NCBI GenBank assembly: GCA_029065305.1
Contig: JAIEIQ010000010.1
Span: forward strand, 1 to 6,633
Reading direction: 5' to 3'
Length of the DNA stretch: 6,633 nucleotides
Source: Oscillospiraceae bacterium
Lineage (GTDB): Bacteria > Bacillota > Clostridia > Oscillospirales > Oscillospiraceae
In this document: positions 5,644 through 6,633 of the stretch, in pieces
Layout: the number at the start of each line of letters is the position of its first letter
How positions within the stretch are numbered: position 1 is the first letter of the stretch
Position numbers and translations under genes: made by a program
The notes under the pieces: model-generated
Told to the model about the DNA's origin: nothing
The model's input: only the letters and a program-made list of their open reading frames with translations
Databases searched by the model: none

Positions 5644-5668
5644 ATTCCTGCCTGCTCTGAACAGGAAT
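5644..5668 (+). promoter_or_regulatory. Hairpin in the gdhA leader just before the ribosome site
   Basis: ATTCCTG (5644-5650) pairs perfectly with CAGGAAT (5662-5668) over an 11-base loop, ending 5 bases before the GAGGAGG ribosome site (5674-5680). A second CCTG inside the loop gives an alternative pairing with the same CAGG. The structure may affect translation or message stability; no T-run follows, so it is not a terminator. Confidence 0.35.
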
Positions 5669-5690
5669 TTTATGAGGAGGATTGACCATT

Positions 5691-6633
5691 ATGAATGCTT
5701 ATGTGGCCAGCGTAATCGAGAATGTGAAGAAGAAGCACGGCAATGAGCCCGAGTTCGTGCAGACCGTCGAGGAGGTCCTCACCTCTATCGCCCCCATGGT
5801 GGACAAACACCCCGAGTACGAGAAGGCCGACCTGCTCAACCGCATGGTGGAGCCCGAGCGGATGTTCACCTTCCGGGTGGTGTGGATGGACGACAACGGC
5901 AATTATCACACCAATATCGGTTACCGCTGCCAGTTTAACGGCGCTATCGGCCCCTACAAGGGCGGTCTGCGCTTCCAGCCCAACGTCTATCCCGGCATCA
6001 TTAAGTTCCTGGGCTTTGAGCAGATCTTCAAAAACAGCCTCACCGGCCTGCCCATCGGCGGCGGCAAGGGCGGCAGCGACTTCGATCCCGCCGGCAAGTC
6101 CGACGCGGAGATCATGCGCTTCTGCCAGAGCTTCATGACCGCTCTCTACCGCTACATCGGGCCCGACATCGACGTGCCCGCCGGCGACATGGGCGTGGGC
6201 GGCCGCGAGATCGGCTACCTGTACGGCCAGTACCGCCGCCTGAAGGGCGTGTGGGAGAACGGCGTGCTCACCGGCAAGGGCTTCAGCTACGGCGGCTCCC
6301 TGACCCGGCCCGAGGCCACCGGCTACGGCGCCATGTACTACCTCCAGGAGGTTCTGGAGCACGAGGGCGAGTCCGTCAAGGGCAAGACCATCGCCTGCGC
6401 CGGCTTCGGCAATGTGACCTGGGGCATCTGCAAGAAGGCCCACCACCTGGGCGCCAAGGTCGTGACCCTGTCCGGTCCCGACGGCTATATCTACGATCCC
6501 GAGGGCGTGTCCTCCTCCATGGAGAAGGTGGACTACCTGGTGACCATGCGCAACTCCGGCCGCAACAAGGTCAAGGATTACGCCGACAAGTTCGGCTGCG
6601 AGTTCCACCCCGGCGAGAAGCCCTGGGGCGTCA
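5691..6633 (+). CDS. gdhA: NADP-type glutamate dehydrogenase, 3' end cut by window edge
   Basis: The first 314 codons of a hexameric glutamate dehydrogenase (full length usually about 445-450) are present. The enzyme catalyses reductive amination of 2-oxoglutarate with ammonia, or the reverse, in the cytoplasm. The substrate region shows GAIGPYKGGLRF (84-95; Lys90), FKNSLTGLPIGGGKGGSDFD (113-132; Lys114 and catalytic Lys126) and DVPAGDMGVG with catalytic Asp166. The Rossmann motif AGFGNVTWG (237-245) begins the coenzyme domain, and TLSGPDGYIYDPEG follows. The sequence closely resembles, from memory, the well-studied Clostridium symbiosum enzyme, which is NAD-dependent; coenzyme preference is therefore not certain from this part alone. 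GAGGAGG at 5674-5680, ten bases upstream, fixes the ATG at 5691. It is the only plus-strand gene and diverges from the phosphoribosyltransferase. Codon use is strongly GC-ending, as in a well-expressed gene. Confidence 0.96.
   Translation, partial: MNAYVASVIENVKKKHGNEPEFVQTVEEVLTSIAPMVDKHPEYEKADLLNRMVEPERMFTFRVVWMDDNGNYHTNIGYRCQFNGAIGPYKGGLRFQPNVYPGIIKFLGFEQIFKNSLTGLPIGGGKGGSDFDPAGKSDAEIMRFCQSFMTALYRYIGPDIDVPAGDMGVGGREIGYLYGQYRRLKGVWENGVLTGKGFSYGGSLTRPEATGYGAMYYLQEVLEHEGESVKGKTIACAGFGNVTWGICKKAHHLGAKVVTLSGPDGYIYDPEGVSSSMEKVDYLVTMRNSGRNKVKDYADKFGCEFHPGEKPWGV

Larger units (their letters stand above)
5346..5690. promoter_or_regulatory. Divergent control region between phosphoribosyltransferase and gdhA
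   Basis: This 345-base stretch carries no convincing gene. It holds the leftward phosphoribosyltransferase promoter, a possible rightward gdhA promoter, a GC-rich phosphoribosyltransferase leader with GGCGTCC repeated around a GCCG-GCTG-CGGC hairpin, and three dyads: an interrupted repeat at 5447-5490, TGTCGAAA/TTTCGACA at 5504-5542, and ATTCCA-CAA-TGGAAT at 5557-5571. The middle part (about 5500-5580) is AT-rich compared with the flanking genes, as expected for regulatory DNA. Confidence 0.6.

Noticed and set aside
5670..6608. A 312-codon open frame on the minus strand
   Set aside because: It is antisense to gdhA, which is unmistakable; the shadow product is a monotonous Ala/Val/Gly/His sequence.

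Overview
The window looks like chromosomal DNA from a GC-rich Clostridia gut anaerobe (Bacillota; an Oscillospiraceae-type organism would fit, but this is inference). The grounds are strong AGGAGG-type ribosome binding sites, sigma-A-like promoters, a Clostridium-type NADP glutamate dehydrogenase, a small cysteine-rich TSCPD protein and high third-position GC in most genes. I see no tRNA, rRNA, CRISPR array, insertion sequence or phage gene.

Layout. Five intact or edge-cut genes and one decayed coding segment lie on the minus strand, and one gene lies on the plus strand. Reading the minus strand from right to left: an adenine-phosphoribosyltransferase-like protein (4785-5345) with a clear promoter; a secreted GH26-like glycoside hydrolase (3037-4677) of lower GC; galE, UDP-hexose 4-epimerase (1807-2826); a NahK-like anomeric sugar kinase (636-1769) 37 bases behind galE; a frameshifted coding remnant (404-635) directly behind the kinase stop; a strong hairpin (336-360); and the 5' part of a TSCPD-domain gene (1-230, cut by the left edge) with its own promoter. 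On the plus strand, gdhA begins at 5691 and is cut by the right edge.

How they work together. The galE-kinase pair forms a compact sugar-nucleotide unit: the kinase would make a sugar-1-phosphate from free hexose or N-acetylhexosamine, and GalE would interconvert the Glc/Gal forms of the UDP-sugar. GalE has Cys300 at the position that, by my alignment, controls acceptance of N-acetylated substrates, which fits amino-sugar salvage. The GH26-like protein would act outside the cell and differs in base composition, so it may be a later arrival. The phosphoribosyltransferase and gdhA diverge from a 345-base control region that holds several dyads, one of them overlapping the phosphoribosyltransferase promoter.

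No wholly new system is evident. The points most worth checking are the frameshifted remnant behind the kinase, the GalE gatekeeper cysteine, the atypical GH26 enzyme with a helical N-terminal domain, and the dyads in the divergent control region.
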